64,000 bases of DNA, from contig CAWZYM010000114.1 of assembly GCA_963966185.1 (NCBI GenBank), positions 982,501-1,046,500 of the forward strand, read 5' to 3'. Below the pieces are notes generated by a model, which made no database searches, was not told the origin of the DNA, and saw nothing but the letters and a program-made list of their open reading frames with translations. This stretch comes from Rhabditoides inermis. Lineage: Eukaryota > Nematoda > Chromadorea > Rhabditida > Rhabditidae. Below, in pieces: positions 11,389 through 24,300 of the stretch; position 1 is the stretch's first letter, and the number at the start of each line of letters is the position of its first letter. The translations under genes were made by a program, and so were the position numbers.

Positions 11389-14300
11389 AATCTTCGAAAC
11401 ACTCGTCGCTACAAATTCGCCCAACGATTTTTTGTCTCTCGCTCCACTCTCCTCTCCGCGAGATAGACTCGGACCTCGGTCTGGTCGAACTCGTCCGCCC
11501 ATCAAATGAACTATGGGCGTCGACTAAAAACGGCATAAGAAACTGATCTGAAAGTATGAATCTTCGAAACACTCGTCGCTACAAATTCGCCCAACGATTT
11601 TTTGTCTCTCGCTCCACTCTCCTCTCCGCGAGATAGACTCGGACCTCGGTCTGGTCGAACTCGTCCGCCCATCAAATGAACTATGGGCGTCGACTAAAAA
11701 CGGCATAAGAAACTGATCTGAAAGTATGAATCTTCGAAACACTCGTCGCTACAAATTCGCCCAACGATTTTTTGTCTCTCGCTCCACTCTCCTCTTCACG
11801 TGATCGACTCGGACCTCGGTCTGGTCGAACTCGTCTGCCCATCAAATGAACTATGGGCGTCGACTAAAAACGGCATAAGAAACTGATCTGAAAGTATGAA
11901 TCTTCGAAACACTCGTCGCTACAAATTCGCCCACGATTTTTTGTCTCTCGCTCCACTCTCCTCTTCACGTGATCGACTCGGACCTCGGTCTGGTCGAACT
12001 CGTCTGCCCATCAAATGAACTATGGGCGTCGACTAAAAACGGCATAAGAAACTGATCTGAAAGTATGAATCTTCGAAACACTCGTCGCTACAAATTCGCC
12101 CAACGATTTTTTGTCTCTCGCTCCACTCTCCTCTTCACGTGATCGACTCGGACCTCGGTCTAGTCGAATTCGTCTGCCCATCAAATGAACTATGGGCGTC
12201 GACTAAAAACGGCATAAGAAACTGATCTGAAAGTATGAATCTTCGAAACACTCGTCGCTACAAATTCGCCCAACGATTTTTTGTCTCTCGCTCCACTCTC
12301 CTCTTCACGAGATCGACTCGGACCTCGGTCTGGTCGAATTCGTCTGCCCATCAAATGAACTATGGGCGTCGATTAAAAACGGCATAAGAAACTGATCTGA
12401 AAGTATGAATCTTCGAAACACTCGTCGCTACAAATTCGCCCAACGATTGTTTGTCTCTCGCTCCACTCTCCTCTTCACGAGATCGACTCGGACCAAAGTC
12501 TGGTCGAACTCGTCCGCCCATCGAATGAAGTATGGGCGTCGACTAAAAACGGCATAAGAAACTAATCTGAAAGTATGAATCTTCGAAACACTCGTCGCTA
12601 CAAATTCGCCCGACGATTTTCTCTCTCTCGCTCCACCCTCCTCTTCACGAGATCGACTCGGACCAAGGTCTGGTCGAACTCGTCCGCCCATCGAATGAAG
12701 TATGGGCGTCGACTAAAAACGGCATAAGAAACTAATCTGAAAGTATGAATCTTCGAAACACTCGTCGCTACAAATTCGCCCGACGATTTTCTCTCTCTCG
12801 CTCCACTCTCCTCTTCACGAGATCGACTCGGACCTCGGTCTGGTCGAATTCGTCTGCCCATCAAATGAACTATGGGCGTCGACTAAAAACGGCATAAGTA
12901 ACTGATCTGAAAGTATGAATCTTCGAAACACTCGTCGCTACAAATTCGCCCAACGATTGTTTGTCTCTCGCTCCACTCTCCTCTTCACGAGATCGACTCG
13001 GACCAAAGTCTGGTCGAACTCGTCCGCCCATCGAATGAAGTATGGGCGTCGACTAAAAACGGCATAAGAAACTAATCTGAAAGTATGAATCTTCGAAACA
13101 CTCGTCGCTACAAATTCGCCCGACGATTTTCTCTCTCTCGCTCCACCCTCCTCTTCACGAGATCGACTCGGACCAAGGTCTGGTCGAACTCGTCCGCCAA
13201 TCGAATGAAGTATGGGCGTCGACTAAAAACGGCATAAGAAACTAATCTGAAAGTATGAATCTTCGGAACACTCGTCGCTACAAATTCGCCCGACGATTTT
13301 CTCTCTCTCGCTCCACTCTCCTCTTCACGAGATCGACTCGGACCAAGGTCTGGTCGAACTCGTCCGCCCATCGAATGAAGTATGGGCGTCGACTAAAAAC
13401 GGCATAAGAAACTAATCTGAAAGTATGAATCTTCGAAACACTCGTCGCTACAAATTCGCCGACGATTTTCTCTCTCTCGCTCCACTCTTCTCTCCGCGAG
13501 ATCGACTCGGACCTCGGTGTGGTCGAACTCGTCCGCCCATCAAATGAACTATGGGCGTCGACTAAAAATTGCATCAGAATTTGATCTGAAAGTATGAATC
13601 TTCGAAACACTCGTCGCTACAAATTCGCCCGACGATTTTTTGTCTCTCGCTCCACTCTCCTCTCCGCGAGATAGACTCGGACCTCGGTCTGGTCGAACTC
13701 GTCCGCCCATCAAATGAACTACGGGCGTCGACTAAAAACGGCATAAGAAACTAATCTGAAAGTATGAATCTTCGAAACACTCGTCGCTACAAATTCGCCC
13801 GACGATTTTTTGTCTCTCGCTCCACTCTCCTCTCCGCGAGATAGACTCGGACATCGGTCTGGTCGAACTCGTCCGCCCATCAAATGAACTATGGGCGTCG
13901 ACTAAAAACGGCATAAGAAACTAATCTAAAGTATGAATCTTCGAAACACTCGTCGCTACAAATTCGCCCGACGATTTTCTCTCTCTCTCTCGCTCCACTC
14001 TTCTCTCCGCGAGATCGACTCGGACCTCGGTCTGGTCGAACTCGTCCGCCCATCAAATGAACTATGGGCGTCGACTAAAAATGGCATAAGAAACTGATCT
14101 GAAAGTATGAATCTTCAAAACACTCGTCGCTACAAATTCGCCCGACGATTTTTTGTCTCTCGCTCCACTCTCCTCTCCGCGAGATAGACTCGGGCCTCGG
14201 TCTGGTCGAACTCGTCCGCCCATCAAATTAACTATGGGCGTCGACTAAAAACGGCATAAGAAACTGATCTGAAAGTATGAATCTTCGAAACACTCGTCGC

Positions 14301-17300
14301 TACAAATTCGCCCGACGATTTTCTCTCTCTCGCTCCACTCTCCTCTTCACGAGATCGACTCGGACCAAGGTCTGGTCGAACTCGTCCGCCCATCGAATGA
14401 AGTATGGGCGTCGACTAAAAACGGCATAAGAAACTGATCTGAAAGTATGAATCTTCGAAACACTCGTCGCTACAAATTCGCCCGACGATTTTCTCTCTCT
14501 CGCTCCACTCTTCTCTCCGCGAGATCGACTCGGACCAAAGTCTGGTCGAACTCGTCCGCCCATCGAATGAAGTATGGGCGTCGACTAAAAACGGCATAAG
14601 AAACTAATCTGAAAGTATGAATCTTCGAAACACTCGTCGCTACAAATTCGCCCAACGATTTTTTGTCTCTCGCTCCACTCTCCTCTTCACGTGATCGACT
14701 CGGACCTCGGTCTAGTCGAATTCGTCTGCCCATCAAATGAACTATGGGCGTCGACTAAAAACGGCATAAGAAACTGATCTGAAAGTATGAATCTTCGAAA
14801 CACTCGTCGCTACAAATTCGCCCGACGATTTTCTCTCTCTCGCTCCACCCTCCTCTTCACGAGATCGACTCGGACCAAGGTCTGGTCGAACTCGTCCGCC
14901 CATCGAATGAAGTATGGGCGTCGACTAAAAACGGCATAAGAAACTAATCTGAAAGTATGAATCTTCGAAACACTCGTCGCTACAAATTCGCCGACGATTT
15001 TCTCTCTCTCGCTCCACTCTTCTCTCCGCGAGATCGACTCGGACCTCGGTGTGGTCGAACTCGTCCGCCCATCAAATGAACTATGGGCGTCGACTAAAAA
15101 TGGCATCAGAAACTGATCTGAAAGTATGAATCTTCGAAACACTCGTCGCTAGAAATTCGCCCGACGATTTTTTGTCTCTCGCTCCACTCTCCTCTCCGCG
15201 AGATAGACTCGGACATCGGTCTGGTCGAACTCGTCCGCCCATCAAATGAAGTATGGGCGTCGACTAAAAACGGCATAAGAAACTAATCTGAAAGTATGAA
15301 TCTTCGAAACACTCGTCGCTACAAATTCGCCCGACGATTTTCTCTCTCTCGCTCCACCCTCCTCTTCACGAGATCGACTCGGACCAAGGTCTGGTCGAAC
15401 TCGTCCGCCCATCGAATGAAGTATGGGCGTCGACTAAAAACGGCATAAGAAACTGATCTGAAAGTATGAATCTTCGAAACACTCGTCGCTACAAATTCGC
15501 CCGACGATTTTCTCTCTCTCGCTCCACCCTCCTCTTCACGAGATCGACTCGGACCAAGGTCTGGTCGAACTCGTCCGCCCATCGAATGAAGTATGGGCGT
15601 CGACTAAAAACGGCATAAGAAACTAATCTGAAAGTATGAATCTTCGAAACACTCGTCGCTACAAATTCGCCGACGATTTTCTCTCTCTCGCTCCACTCTT
15701 CTCTCCGCGAGATCGACTCGGACCTCGGTGTGGTCGAACTCATCCGCCCATCAAATGAACTATGGGCGTCGACTAAAAATGGCATCAGAAACTGATCTGA
15801 AAGTATGAATCTTCGAAACACTCGTCGCTACAAATTCGCCCGACGATTTTTTGTCTCTCGCTCCACTCTCCTCTCCGCGAGATAGACTCGGACCTCGGTC
15901 TGGTCGAACTCGTCCGCCCATCAAATGAACTATGGGCGTCGACTAAAAATGGCATGAGAAACTGATCTGACAGTATGAATCTTCGAAACACTCGTCGCTA
16001 CAAATTCGCCCGACGATTTTTTGTCTCTCGCTCCACTCTCCTCTCCGCGAGATAGACTCGGACATCGGTCTGGTCGAACTCGTCCGCCCATCAAATGAAC
16101 TATGGGCGTCGACTGAAAACGGCATAAGAAACTAATCTGGAAGTATGAATCTTCGAAACACTCGTCGCTTTAAATTCGCCCGACGATTTTTTGTCTCTCG
16201 CTCCACTCTCCTCTCCGCGAGATAGACTCGGACCTCGGTGTGGTCGAACTCGTCCGCCCATCAAATGAACTATGGGCGTCGACTAAAAATGGCATCAGAA
16301 ACTGATTTGAAAGTATGAATCTTCGAAACACTCGTCGCTACAAATTCGCCCGACGATTTTTTGTCTCTCGCTCCATTCTCCTCTCCTCGAGATCGACTCG
16401 GACCTCGGTCTGGTCGAACTCGTCCGCCCATGAAATGAACTATGGGCGTCGACTAAAAACGGCATGAGAAACTGATCTGAAAGTATGAATCTTCGAAACA
16501 CTCGTCGCTACAAATTCGCCCGACGATTTTTTGTCTCTCGCTCCACTCTCCTCTCCGCGAGATAGACTCGGACCTCGGTCTGGTCGAACTCGTCCGCCCA
16601 TCAAATGAACTACGGGCGTCGACTAAAAACGGCATAAAAAACTGATCTGAAAGTATGAATCTTCGAAACACTCGTCGCTACAAATTCGCCCGACGATTTT
16701 TTGTCTCTCGCTCCACTCTCCTCTCCGCGAGATAGACTCGGACCTCGGTCTGGTCGAACTCGTCCGCCCATCAAATGAACTATGGGCGTCGACTGAAAAC
16801 GGCATAAGAAACTGATCTGAAAGTATGAATCTTCGAAACACTCGTCGCTACAAATTCGCCCGACGATTTTCTCTCTCTCGCTCCACTCTCCTCTTCACGA
16901 GATCGACTCGGACCAAGGTCTGGTCGAACTCGTCCGCCCATCGAATGAAGTATGGGCGTCGACTAAAAACGGCATAAGAAACTGATCTGAAAGTATGAAT
17001 CTTCGAAACACTCGTCGCTACAAATTCGCCCGACGATTTTCTCTCTCTCGCTCCACTCTCCTCTTCACGAGATCGACTCGGACCAAGGTCTGGTCGAACT
17101 CGTCCGCCCATCGAATGAAGTATGGGCGTCGACTAAAAACGGCATAAGAAACTGATCTGAAAGTATGAATCTTCGAAACACTCGTCGCTACAAATTCGCC
17201 CGACGATTTTCTCTCTCTCGCTCCACTCTCCTCTTCACGAGATCGACTCGGACCAAGGTCTGGTCGAACTCGTCCGCCCATCGAATGAAGTATGGGCGTC

Positions 17301-17697
17301 GACTAAAAACGGCATAAGAAACTGATCTGAAAATATGAATCTTCGAAACACTCGTCGCTACAAATTCGCCCGACGATTTTCTCTCTCTCGCTCCACTCTT
17401 CTCTCCGCGAGATCGACTCGGACCAAAGTCTGGTCGAACTCGTCCGCCCATCGAATGAAGTATGGGCGTCGACTAAAAACGGCATAAGAAACTAATCTGA
17501 AAGTATGAATCTTCGAAACACTCGTCGCTACAAATTCGCCCGACGATTTTCTCTCTCTCGCTCCACCCTCCTCTTCACGAGATCGACTCGGACCAAGGTC
17601 TGGTCGAACTCGTCCGCCCATCGAATGAAGTATGGGCGTCGACTAAAAACGGCATAAGAAACTAATCTGAAAGTATGAATCTTCGAAACACTCGTCG
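11389..17697. repeat. Second copy of the 4590-10,899 segment (6.8-kb spacing)
   Basis: Monomer order and marker indels of 4590-10,899 recur with a spacing of 6,799 bp, becoming 6,798 bp after a one-base deletion at 11,930-11,933 (TTCGCCCACG). Similarity stops at 17,698, where CTTTAAATTCG replaces CTACAAATTCG. Differences from the first copy include GATTAAA (12,370s), loss of the GACGGTTTT change, AAGTAACTG at about 12,898, ATTGCATCAG near 13,567, CTAGAAATTC near 15,150 and ATATGAATC near 17,333. The segment includes the third copy of the 12-monomer HOR (11,389-13,427). Confidence 0.9.
11899..12067. repeat. 169-bp CACGTG monomer with CCCACG deletion
   Basis: TTCGCCCAACG is shortened to TTCGCCCACG at 11,927-11,935. 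The only other copy is 21,413-21,581, the first monomer after the joint of the 9.5-kb duplication. It is the clearest single marker tying the two copies together. Confidence 0.92.
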
Positions 17698-18414
17698 CTT
17701 TAAATTCGCCCGACGATTTTTTGTCTCTCGCTCCACTCTCCTCTCCGCGAGATAGACTCGGACCTCGGTGTGGTCGAACTCGTCCGCCCATCAAATGAAC
17801 TATGGGCGTCGACTAAAAATGGCATCAGAAACTGATTTGAAAGTATGAATCTTCGAAACACTCGTCGCTACAAATTCGCCCGACGATTTTTTGTCTCTCG
17901 CTCCATTCTCCTCTCCTCGAGATCGACTCGGACCTCGGTCTGGTCGAACTCGTCCGCCCATGAAATGAACTATGGGCGTCGACTAAAAACGGCATGAGAA
18001 ACTGATCTGAAAGTATGAACCTTCGAAACTCGTCGCTACAAATTCGCCCGACGATTTTTTGTCTCTCGCTCCACTCTCCTCTCCGCGAGATAGACTCGGA
18101 CCTCGGTCTGGTCGAACTCGTCCGCCCATCAAATGAACTACGGGCGTCGACTAAAAACGGCATAAAAAACTGATCTGAAAGTATGAATCTTCGAAACACT
18201 CGTCGCTACAAATTCGCCCGACGATTTTTTGTCTCTCGCTCCACTCTCCTCTCCGCGAGATAGACTCGGACCTCGGTCTGGTCGAACTCGTCCGCCCATC
18301 AAATGAACTATGGGCGTCGACTGAAAACGGCATAAGAAACTGATCTGAAAGTATGAATCTTCGAAACACTCGTCGCTACAAATTCGCCCGACGATTTTCT
18401 CTCTCTCGCTCCAC
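17567..18414. repeat. 848-bp unit, first of a tandem pair
   Basis: Five monomers: part of a CTC/ACCAAG monomer, a TTTAAA monomer (17,678), a CTCGAG monomer (17,848), a 168-bp monomer (18,018) and a GACTGAAA monomer (18,186). The unit recurs directly at 18,415-19,262. The length is 850 minus the 2 bp lost from the 168-bp monomer. Because the pair sits inside the 9.5-kb duplication, it reappears at 27,081-27,928 and 27,929-28,776. Confidence 0.9.
18018..18185. repeat. 168-bp monomer with AC deletion
   Basis: TCGAAACACTCG is shortened to TCGAAACTCG, and the monomer starts AACCTT instead of AATCTT. Further copies are 18,866-19,033, 27,532-27,699 and 28,380-28,547. The deletion removes two bases within the CENP-B-box-like segment, changing its internal spacing. 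Confidence 0.92.
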
Positions 18415-19262
18415 TCTCCTCTTCACGAGATCGACTCGGACCAAGGTCTGGTCGAACTCGTCCGCCCATCGAATGAAGTATGGGCGTCGACTAAAAACGG
18501 CATAAGAAACTAATCTGAAAGTATGAATCTTCGAAACACTCGTCGCTTTAAATTCGCCCGACGATTTTTTGTCTCTCGCTCCACTCTCCTCTCCGCGAGA
18601 TAGACTCGGACCTCGGTGTGGTCGAACTCGTCCGCCCATCAAATGAACTATGGGCGTCGACTAAAAATGGCATCAGAAACTGATTTGAAAGTATGAATCT
18701 TCGAAACACTCGTCGCTACAAATTCGCCCGACGATTTTTTGTCTCTCGCTCCATTCTCCTCTCCTCGAGATCGACTCGGACCTCGGTCTGGTCGAACTCG
18801 TCCGCCCATGAAATGAACTATGGGCGTCGACTAAAAACGGCATGAGAAACTGATCTGAAAGTATGAACCTTCGAAACTCGTCGCTACAAATTCGCCCGAC
18901 GATTTTTTGTCTCTCGCTCCACTCTCCTCTCCGCGAGATAGACTCGGACCTCGGTCTGGTCGAACTCGTCCGCCCATCAAATGAACTACGGGCGTCGACT
19001 AAAAACGGCATAAAAAACTGATCTGAAAGTATGAATCTTCGAAACACTCGTCGCTACAAATTCGCCCGACGATTTTTTGTCTCTCGCTCCACTCTCCTCT
19101 CCGCGAGATAGACTCGGACCTCGGTCTGGTCGAACTCGTCCGCCCATCAAATGAACTATGGGCGTCGACTGAAAACGGCATAAGAAACTGATCTGAAAGT
19201 ATGAATCTTCGAAACACTCGTCGCTACAAATTCGCCCGACGATTTTCTCTCTCTCGCTCCAC
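18415..19262. repeat. 848-bp unit, second of a tandem pair
   Basis: Directly follows the first unit with the same TTTAAA (18,547), CTCGAG and 168-bp markers. After it the monomers revert to the CTC-type/ACCAAG/CTGATC series seen at 16,848-17,357. The pair is therefore an insertion relative to the 6.8-kb copies. Confidence 0.88.
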
Positions 19263-21380
19263 TCTCCTCTTCACGAGATCGACTCGGACCAAGGTCTGGT
19301 CGAACTCGTCCGCCCATCGAATGAAGTATGGGCGTCGACTAAAAACGGCATAAGAAACTGATCTGAAAGTATGAATCTTCGAAACACTCGTCGCTACAAA
19401 TTCGCCCGACGATTTTCTCTCTCTCGCTCCACTCTCCTCTTCACGAGATCGACTCGGACCAAGGTCTGGTCGAACTCGTCCGCCCATCGAATGAAGTATG
19501 GGCGTCGACTAAAAACGGCATAAGAAACTGATCTGAAAGTATGAATCTTCGAAACACTCGTCGCTACAAATTCGCCCGACGATTTTCTCTCTCTCGCTCC
19601 ACTCTCCTCTTCACGAGATCGACTCGGACCAAGGTCTGGTCGAACTCGTCCGCCCATCGAATGAAGTATGGGCGTCGACTAAAAACGGCATAAGAAACTG
19701 ATCTGAAAGTATGAATCTTCGAAACACTCGTCGCTACAAATTCGCCCGACGATTTTCTCTCTCTCGCTCCACTCTTCTCTCCGCGAGATCGACTCGGACC
19801 AAAGTCTGGTCGAACTCGTCCGCCCATCGAATGAAGTATGGGCGTCGACTAAAAACGGCATAAGAAACTAATCTGAAAGTATGAATCTTCGAAACACTCG
19901 TCGCTACAAATTCGCCCGACGATTTTCTCTCTCTCGCTCCACCCTCCTCTTCACGAGATCGACTCGGACCAAGGTCTGGTCGAACTCGTCCGCCCATCGA
20001 ATGAAGTATGGGCGTCGACTAAAAACGGCATAAGAAACTAATCTGAAAGTATGAATCTTCGAAACACTCGTCGCTACAAATTCGCCGACGATTTTCTCTC
20101 TCTCGCTCCACTCTTCTCTCCGCGAGATCGACTCGGACCTCGGTGTGGTCGAACTCGTCCGCCCATCAAATGAACTATGGGCGTCGACTAAAAATGGCAT
20201 CAGAAACTGATCTGAAAGTATGAATCTTCGAAACACTCGTCGCTACAAATTCGCCCGACGATTTTCTCTCTCTCGCTCCACTCTTCTCTCCGCGAGATCG
20301 ACTCGGACCAAAGTCTGGTCGAACTCGTCCGCCCATCGAATGAAGTATGGGCGTCGACTAAAAACGGCATAAGAAACTAATCTGAAAGTATGAATCTTCG
20401 AAACACTCGTCGCTACAAATTCGCCCGACGATTTTCTCTCTCTCGCTCCACTCTCCTCTCCGCGAGATCGACTCGGACCAAGGTCTGGTCGAACTCGTCC
20501 GCCCATCGAATGAAGTATGGGCGTCGACTAAAAACGGCATAAGAAACTAATCTGAAAGTATGAATCTTCGAAACACTCGTCGCTACAAATTCGCCCGACG
20601 ATTTTCTCTCTCTCGCTCCACTCTCCTCTCCGCGAGATAGACTCGGACCTCGGTGTGGTCGAACTCGTCCGCCCATCGAATGAAGTATGGGCGTCGACTA
20701 AAAACGGCATAAGAAACTAATCTGAAAGTATGAATCTTCGAAACACTCGTCGCTACAAATTCGCCCGACGATTTTTTGTCTCTCGCTCCACTCTCCTCTC
20801 CGCGAGATAGACTCGGACATCGGTCTGGTCGAACTCGTCCGCCCATCAAATGAACTATGGGCGTCGACTGAAAACGGCATAAGAAACTAATCTGAAAGTA
20901 TGAATCTTCGAAACACTCGTCGCTACAAATTCGCCCGACTATTTTCTCTCTCTCGCTCCACTCTTCTCTCCGCGAGATCGACTCGGACCTCGGTGTGGTC
21001 GAACTCGTCCGCCCATCAAATGAACTATGGGCGTCGACTAAAAATGGCATCAGAAACTGATCTGAAAGTATGAATCTTCGAAACACTCGTCGCTACAAAT
21101 TCGCCCGACGATTTTTTGTCTCTCGCTCCACTCTCCTCTCCGCGAGATAGACTCGGACCTCGGTCTGGTCGAACTCGTCCGCCCATCAAATGAACTACGG
21201 GCGTCGACTAAAAACGGCATAAAAAACTGATCTGAAAGTATGAATCTTCGAAACACTCGTCGCTACAAATTCGCCCGACGATTTTTTGTCTCTCGCTCCA
21301 CTCTCCTCTCCGCGAGATAGACTCGGACCTCGGTCTGGTCGAACTCGTCCGCCCATCAAATGAACTATGGGCGTCGACTG

Positions 21381-24300
21381 AAAACGGCATAAGAAACTGA
21401 TCTGAAAGTATGAATCTTCGAAACACTCGTCGCTACAAATTCGCCCACGATTTTTTGTCTCTCGCTCCACTCTCCTCTTCACGTGATCGACTCGGACCTC
21501 GGTCTGGTCGAACTCGTCTGCCCATCAAATGAACTATGGGCGTCGACTAAAAACGGCATAAGAAACTGATCTGAAAGTATGAATCTTCGAAACACTCGTC
21601 GCTACAAATTCGCCCAACGATTTTTTGTCTCTCGCTCCACTCTCCTCTTCACGTGATCGACTCGGACCTCGGTCTAGTCGAATTCGTCTGCCCATCAAAT
21701 GAACTATGGGCGTCGACTAAAAACGGCATAAGAAACTGATCTGAAAGTATGAATCTTCGAAACACTCGTCGCTACAAATTCGCCCAACGATTTTTTGTCT
21801 CTCGCTCCACTCTCCTCTTCACGAGATCGACTCGGACCTCGGTCTGGTCGAATTCGTCTGCCCATCAAATGAACTATGGGCGTCGATTAAAAACGGCATA
21901 AGAAACTGATCTGAAAGTATGAATCTTCGAAACACTCGTCGCTACAAATTCGCCCAACGATTGTTTGTCTCTCGCTCCACTCTCCTCTTCACGAGATCGA
22001 CTCGGACCAAAGTCTGGTCGAACTCGTCCGCCCATCGAATGAAGTATGGGCGTCGACTAAAAACGGCATAAGAAACTAATCTGAAAGTATGAATCTTCGA
22101 AACACTCGTCGCTACAAATTCGCCCGACGATTTTCTCTCTCTCGCTCCACCCTCCTCTTCACGAGATCGACTCGGACCAAGGTCTGGTCGAACTCGTCCG
22201 CCCATCGAATGAAGTATGGGCGTCGACTAAAAACGGCATAAGAAACTAATCTGAAAGTATGAATCTTCGAAACACTCGTCGCTACAAATTCGCCCGACGA
22301 TTTTCTCTCTCTCGCTCCACTCTCCTCTTCACGAGATCGACTCGGACCTCGGTCTGGTCGAATTCGTCTGCCCATCAAATGAACTATGGGCGTCGACTAA
22401 AAACGGCATAAGTAACTGATCTGAAAGTATGAATCTTCGAAACACTCGTCGCTACAAATTCGCCCAACGATTGTTTGTCTCTCGCTCCACTCTCCTCTTC
22501 ACGAGATCGACTCGGACCAAAGTCTGGTCGAACTCGTCCGCCCATCGAATGAAGTATGGGCGTCGACTAAAAACGGCATAAGAAACTAATCTGAAAGTAT
22601 GAATCTTCGAAACACTCGTCGCTACAAATTCGCCCGACGATTTTCTCTCTCTCGCTCCACCCTCCTCTTCACGAGATCGACTCGGACCAAGGTCTGGTCG
22701 AACTCGTCCGCCAATCGAATGAAGTATGGGCGTCGACTAAAAACGGCATAAGAAACTAATCTGAAAGTATGAATCTTCGGAACACTCGTCGCTACAAATT
22801 CGCCCGACGATTTTCTCTCTCTCGCTCCACTCTCCTCTTCACGAGATCGACTCGGACCAAGGTCTGGTCGAACTCGTCCGCCCATCGAATGAAGTATGGG
22901 CGTCGACTAAAAACGGCATAAGAAACTAATCTGAAAGTATGAATCTTCGAAACACTCGTCGCTACAAATTCGCCGACGATTTTCTCTCTCTCGCTCCACT
23001 CTTCTCTCCGCGAGATCGACTCGGACCTCGGTGTGGTCGAACTCGTCCGCCCATCAAATGAACTATGGGCGTCGACTAAAAATTGCATCAGAATTTGATC
23101 TGAAAGTATGAATCTTCGAAACACTCGTCGCTACAAATTCGCCCGACGATTTTTTGTCTCTCGCTCCACTCTCCTCTCCGCGAGATAGACTCGGACCTCG
23201 GTCTGGTCGAACTCGTCCGCCCATCAAATGAACTACGGGCGTCGACTAAAAACGGCATAAGAAACTAATCTGAAAGTATGAATCTTCGAAACACTCGTCG
23301 CTACAAATTCGCCCGACGATTTTTTGTCTCTCGCTCCACTCTCCTCTCCGCGAGATAGACTCGGACATCGGTCTGGTCGAACTCGTCCGCCCATCAAATG
23401 AACTATGGGCGTCGACTAAAAACGGCATAAGAAACTAATCTAAAGTATGAATCTTCGAAACACTCGTCGCTACAAATTCGCCCGACGATTTTCTCTCTCT
23501 CTCTCGCTCCACTCTTCTCTCCGCGAGATCGACTCGGACCTCGGTCTGGTCGAACTCGTCCGCCCATCAAATGAACTATGGGCGTCGACTAAAAATGGCA
23601 TAAGAAACTGATCTGAAAGTATGAATCTTCAAAACACTCGTCGCTACAAATTCGCCCGACGATTTTTTGTCTCTCGCTCCACTCTCCTCTCCGCGAGATA
23701 GACTCGGGCCTCGGTCTGGTCGAACTCGTCCGCCCATCAAATTAACTATGGGCGTCGACTAAAAACGGCATAAGAAACTGATCTGAAAGTATGAATCTTC
23801 GAAACACTCGTCGCTACAAATTCGCCCGACGATTTTCTCTCTCTCGCTCCACTCTCCTCTTCACGAGATCGACTCGGACCAAGGTCTGGTCGAACTCGTC
23901 CGCCCATCGAATGAAGTATGGGCGTCGACTAAAAACGGCATAAGAAACTGATCTGAAAGTATGAATCTTCGAAACACTCGTCGCTACAAATTCGCCCGAC
24001 GATTTTCTCTCTCTCGCTCCACTCTTCTCTCCGCGAGATCGACTCGGACCAAAGTCTGGTCGAACTCGTCCGCCCATCGAATGAAGTATGGGCGTCGACT
24101 AAAAACGGCATAAGAAACTAATCTGAAAGTATGAATCTTCGAAACACTCGTCGCTACAAATTCGCCCAACGATTTTTTGTCTCTCGCTCCACTCTCCTCT
24201 TCACGTGATCGACTCGGACCTCGGTCTAGTCGAATTCGTCTGCCCATCAAATGAACTATGGGCGTCGACTAAAAACGGCATAAGAAACTGATCTGAAAGT

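Larger units (their letters stand above)
11867..21380. repeat. 9,514-bp tandem duplication, copy 1
   Basis: Every marker indel and private substitution I checked in this stretch recurs 9,514 bp to the right. These include the 169-bp CCCACG monomer (11,899), AAGTAACTG, ATTGCATCAG, (CT)6, CTAGAAATTC, the TTTAAA monomers, the 168-bp monomers at 18,018 and 18,866, and GACTATTTT at about 20,937. The only difference I noticed is CATCCG at 15,741 (A at 15,742) against CGTCCG in the other copy. The left limit is the A/G difference at 11,866 versus 21,380. Confidence 0.93.

Noticed and set aside
20583..21086. Long minus-strand open frames (up to 167 codons, also at 30,097, 31,796, 34,005, 36,214, 38,083 and 45,056) and hundreds of 60-133 codon frames
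   Set aside because: All are the same satellite read backwards. The monomer is 170 bp, not a multiple of three, so the frame changes in every unit. The long ones occur only where GAATGAAGT replaces CAAATGAAC and TG replaces TA at 137, removing minus-strand stops. No initiation context, domain or codon-level constraint is seen.
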